Of a DNA stretch of 64,000 bases, positions 62,491 through 64,000 are shown in pieces (position 1 is the stretch's first letter; each line of letters opens with the position of its first letter). The notes under the pieces are model-generated. The model saw nothing but the letters and a program-made list of their open reading frames with translations, did no database searches and was not told the origin of the DNA. The stretch lies in assembly GCA_030024085.1 (NCBI GenBank), contig JASEJE010000017.1:1-64000 (forward strand). Reading direction: 5' to 3'. A program made the translations under genes and the position numbers. This DNA comes from Bacillota bacterium (lineage in GTDB: Bacteria; Bacillota; SHA-98; UBA4971).

Positions 62491-62520
62491 GCGGGTCCTT
62501 CTATTATGGTGGGACCACGG
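62491..62520 (+). promoter_or_regulatory. T-box-like motif before the aminotransferase
   Basis: GGTGGGACCACGG (62508-62520) differs at one position from the T-box antiterminator core GGTGGNACCGCGG, and an upstream GGTCC can pair with GGACC as a competing stem. The start codon is 48 bases downstream. A complete T-box stem I is not obvious, and GTGGGACCAC is itself a near-palindrome, so chance is possible. The remainder of 62078-62567 shows no gene. Confidence 0.3.
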
Positions 62521-62567
62521 GTTCTGGCGGCTCCGCGCGAAAACAGGCTGGAACGGAGGTGTGCTTC

Positions 62568-63758
62568 ATGGGGGATTACCCAGGTATCACCACGGAAGGT
62601 AGGACGCTCATGGGCCCCGGACCGAGCAACGTTCACCCCAGGGTGCTTCAGGCGCTCGCCATGCCCACCCTCGGCCACCTTGACCCGGAGTTCCTCGGGA
62701 TCATGAACCTCACGAAGGATCTCCTTGCGGAGACATTCGAGACCGAGAACGAGTTTACCATCCCCGTATCCGGGACGGGCAGCGCCGGGATGGAGACGGC
62801 GCTGGTGAACTTCATCGAGCCTGGGGACCGCGTCGTCGTGTGCGTGAACGGCCTGTTCGGCCAGAGGATGGCCGATATCGTAGGGCGATGCGGCGGGGAC
62901 CTTACCGTCGTCGAGGCGGAGTGGGGGAAGATCATCGAGCCGGAGAAGGTCGAGCAGGCGCTCAAGGCGCGCCGGGCTGACATGGTGGCGATCGTGCACG
63001 CGGAGACGTCCACCGGGATATTGCAGCCCCTCGAGCCGATAGCTGAGATCGTCCACAGGCATGGGGCGCTTCTGGTCGTTGACGCTGTAACATCCCTGGG
63101 CGGGGCGCCGGTGCGCGTCGATGCGACCGGGATAGACGTCTGTTACAGCGGCACTCAGAAATGCCTCTCGTGTCCGCCGGGGCTTGCGCCCATTACCATC
63201 GGGAGCCGGGCGCGGGCGAGGCTGGAGGCGCGCAAGACTAAAGTGCAAAGCTGGTACCTGGACCTCACCTGGCTGCACAGGTACTGGGGGAAGGAGAGGT
63301 TCTATCACCGCACGGCCCCGGTCAACATGATCTATGCGCTCTATGAGAGCCTCCGCATCATCCACGAGGAGGGTCTCGAGGCGGGCTTCGCCCGGCACAG
63401 ACTGCACAGCGACGCCCTCAAGGCGGGGCTTGCCGCCATGGGCCTGCGGCTCTTCGCCCAGGAGGGCTACAGGGCGCCGATGCTCACGTCTGTTGAGGTG
63501 CCCGACGGGGTCGACGACGCGCAGGTTCGGCGGCACCTGCTGACCCACTATCGCCTGGAGATAGGGGGTGGCCTGGGCCCGCTCAAGGGCCGCATATGGC
63601 GCGTTGGCTTGATGGGACACTCGTGCACGCAGGAGAACGTAACGCTGTTTCTGAGCGCATTGGAAGATGCTTTGACGGCTGCTGGCTATGACGTGGAGGC
63701 AGGAGCTGGCAGTCTTGCGGCGGGCCAATACTACAGGGCGCAAGGTTCTGGCTCCTGA
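62568..63758 (+). CDS. Class V aminotransferase (alanine/serine-glyoxylate type)
   Basis: A 396-residue protein from the ATG behind GGAGGTG. Motifs are LMGPGPSNVHPRVLQAL, PVSGTGSAGMETALVN, HAETSTGILQPL, LVVDAVTSLGG (PLP aspartate) and YSGTQKCLSCPPGLAP (PLP lysine). Enzymes of this group transfer an amino group from alanine, serine or ureidoglycine to glyoxylate. Glyoxylate could come from the GlcD-type enzyme. Transcription seems to end at the hairpin at 63858. Confidence 0.92.
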   Translation: MGDYPGITTEGRTLMGPGPSNVHPRVLQALAMPTLGHLDPEFLGIMNLTKDLLAETFETENEFTIPVSGTGSAGMETALVNFIEPGDRVVVCVNGLFGQRMADIVGRCGGDLTVVEAEWGKIIEPEKVEQALKARRADMVAIVHAETSTGILQPLEPIAEIVHRHGALLVVDAVTSLGGAPVRVDATGIDVCYSGTQKCLSCPPGLAPITIGSRARARLEARKTKVQSWYLDLTWLHRYWGKERFYHRTAPVNMIYALYESLRIIHEEGLEAGFARHRLHSDALKAGLAAMGLRLFAQEGYRAPMLTSVEVPDGVDDAQVRRHLLTHYRLEIGGGLGPLKGRIWRVGLMGHSCTQENVTLFLSALEDALTAAGYDVEAGAGSLAAGQYYRAQGSGS

Positions 63759-63857
63759 GGCGCCGACCAGCGCCCAGAAGGATCAACATTAGCGGGCAAG
63801 CATTGTCGCGGCGTCTCGCGGCACCGAGCAGGGTCCAGACAGATGATGTTCCTCCTC

Positions 63858-63889
63858 AGGCGCAAGGGCCAGGTCCTTGCGCCTTGTTT
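63858..63889 (+). terminator. Intrinsic terminator after the aminotransferase gene
   Basis: AGGCGCAAGG, a seven-base loop and CCTTGCGCCT form a perfect ten-pair stem, followed by TGTTTC. It is the strongest terminator in the window and lies 100 bases past the stop codon. Confidence 0.75.
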
Positions 63890-64000
63890 CTGAGTGAGCA
63901 GGACATCGGCTGCTGGAGCAGAAGTATTCCGCAAGGCAGACCGCATATTGGTGACAGCACGGTAGCTGGGAGCGGCTATGCGCGGGAGGGGTCATTGAAT

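Noticed and set aside
1-64000. tRNA, rRNA, tmRNA or other standard RNA genes
   Set aside because: No TTCGANNC-containing cloverleaf or rRNA-like stretch was found; the one TTCGAA near 44807 belongs to the 121-bp repeat.

Overview
The window is 64 kb of GC-rich bacterial DNA with no rRNA or tRNA gene, so its taxonomy has to be inferred. Purine-rich AGGAGG-type ribosome binding sites, many GTG and TTG starts, and the gene set (BioY, DUF421, GntR/FCD and LuxR-type regulators, acetate kinase, TRAP-TAXI and NitT/TauT transporters, D-glutamate-cyclase-like proteins) fit a GC-rich, probably anaerobic, acetate-forming member of the Bacillota. I could not place it more precisely.

Layout. Bases 1-26,000 are a plastic accessory region built from repeated and decaying pieces. 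It holds two copies of an ABC-ATPase-tail plus luxR unit, two LspA-like membrane proteins, an intact ECF sigma operon and a decayed sigma copy, and an antitoxin with an internally deleted PIN toxin. It also holds two DUF421 remnants, a CPBP protease with a displaced inverted fragment, and a doubly inactivated IS110-type element inside a cluster of hairpin repeats. Beside these lies a candidate RiPP locus: a short Gly-rich peptide, a PqqD-fused radical SAM/SPASM maturase and an exported, catalytically degenerate peptidase-like protein. A SNF2 helicase with a zinc-ribbon partner closes the region.

Bases 26,000-34,400 carry a small biotinyl/lipoyl-like barrel protein, alkaline phosphatase, a TIM-barrel isomerase-like protein with an ABC-2 exporter, acetate kinase and 3-hydroxyacyl-CoA dehydrogenase. 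Bases 34,400-37,400 hold an unusual array of palindromes and GGAACG repeats, a near-consensus promoter and a PEPCK/HprK-like P-loop protein. Bases 38,000-44,000 encode a NitT/TauT-type ABC importer whose ATPase has a large internal insert, then a GlcD-type oxidase, a class II aldolase and BioY.

Bases 46,600-63,800 look like one catabolic district. It contains a GntR regulator, malic enzyme, two D-glutamate-cyclase-like proteins (DUF4392) interleaved with two Asp/Glu-racemase/arylmalonate-decarboxylase-like proteins, a U32-like TIM barrel, an MFS transporter, a TRAP DctQM permease with a TAXI receptor, an FrhB-like iron-sulfur protein and a class V aminotransferase. A shared ATGGTATAC operator-like motif precedes malic enzyme and the TRAP operon. 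My inference is GntR-controlled uptake and breakdown of an amino- or dicarboxylic-acid-like compound feeding malate, pyruvate and acetate. A 121-bp repeat found at 44.8 and 61.7 kb lies, at the second site, exactly between two truncated genes.
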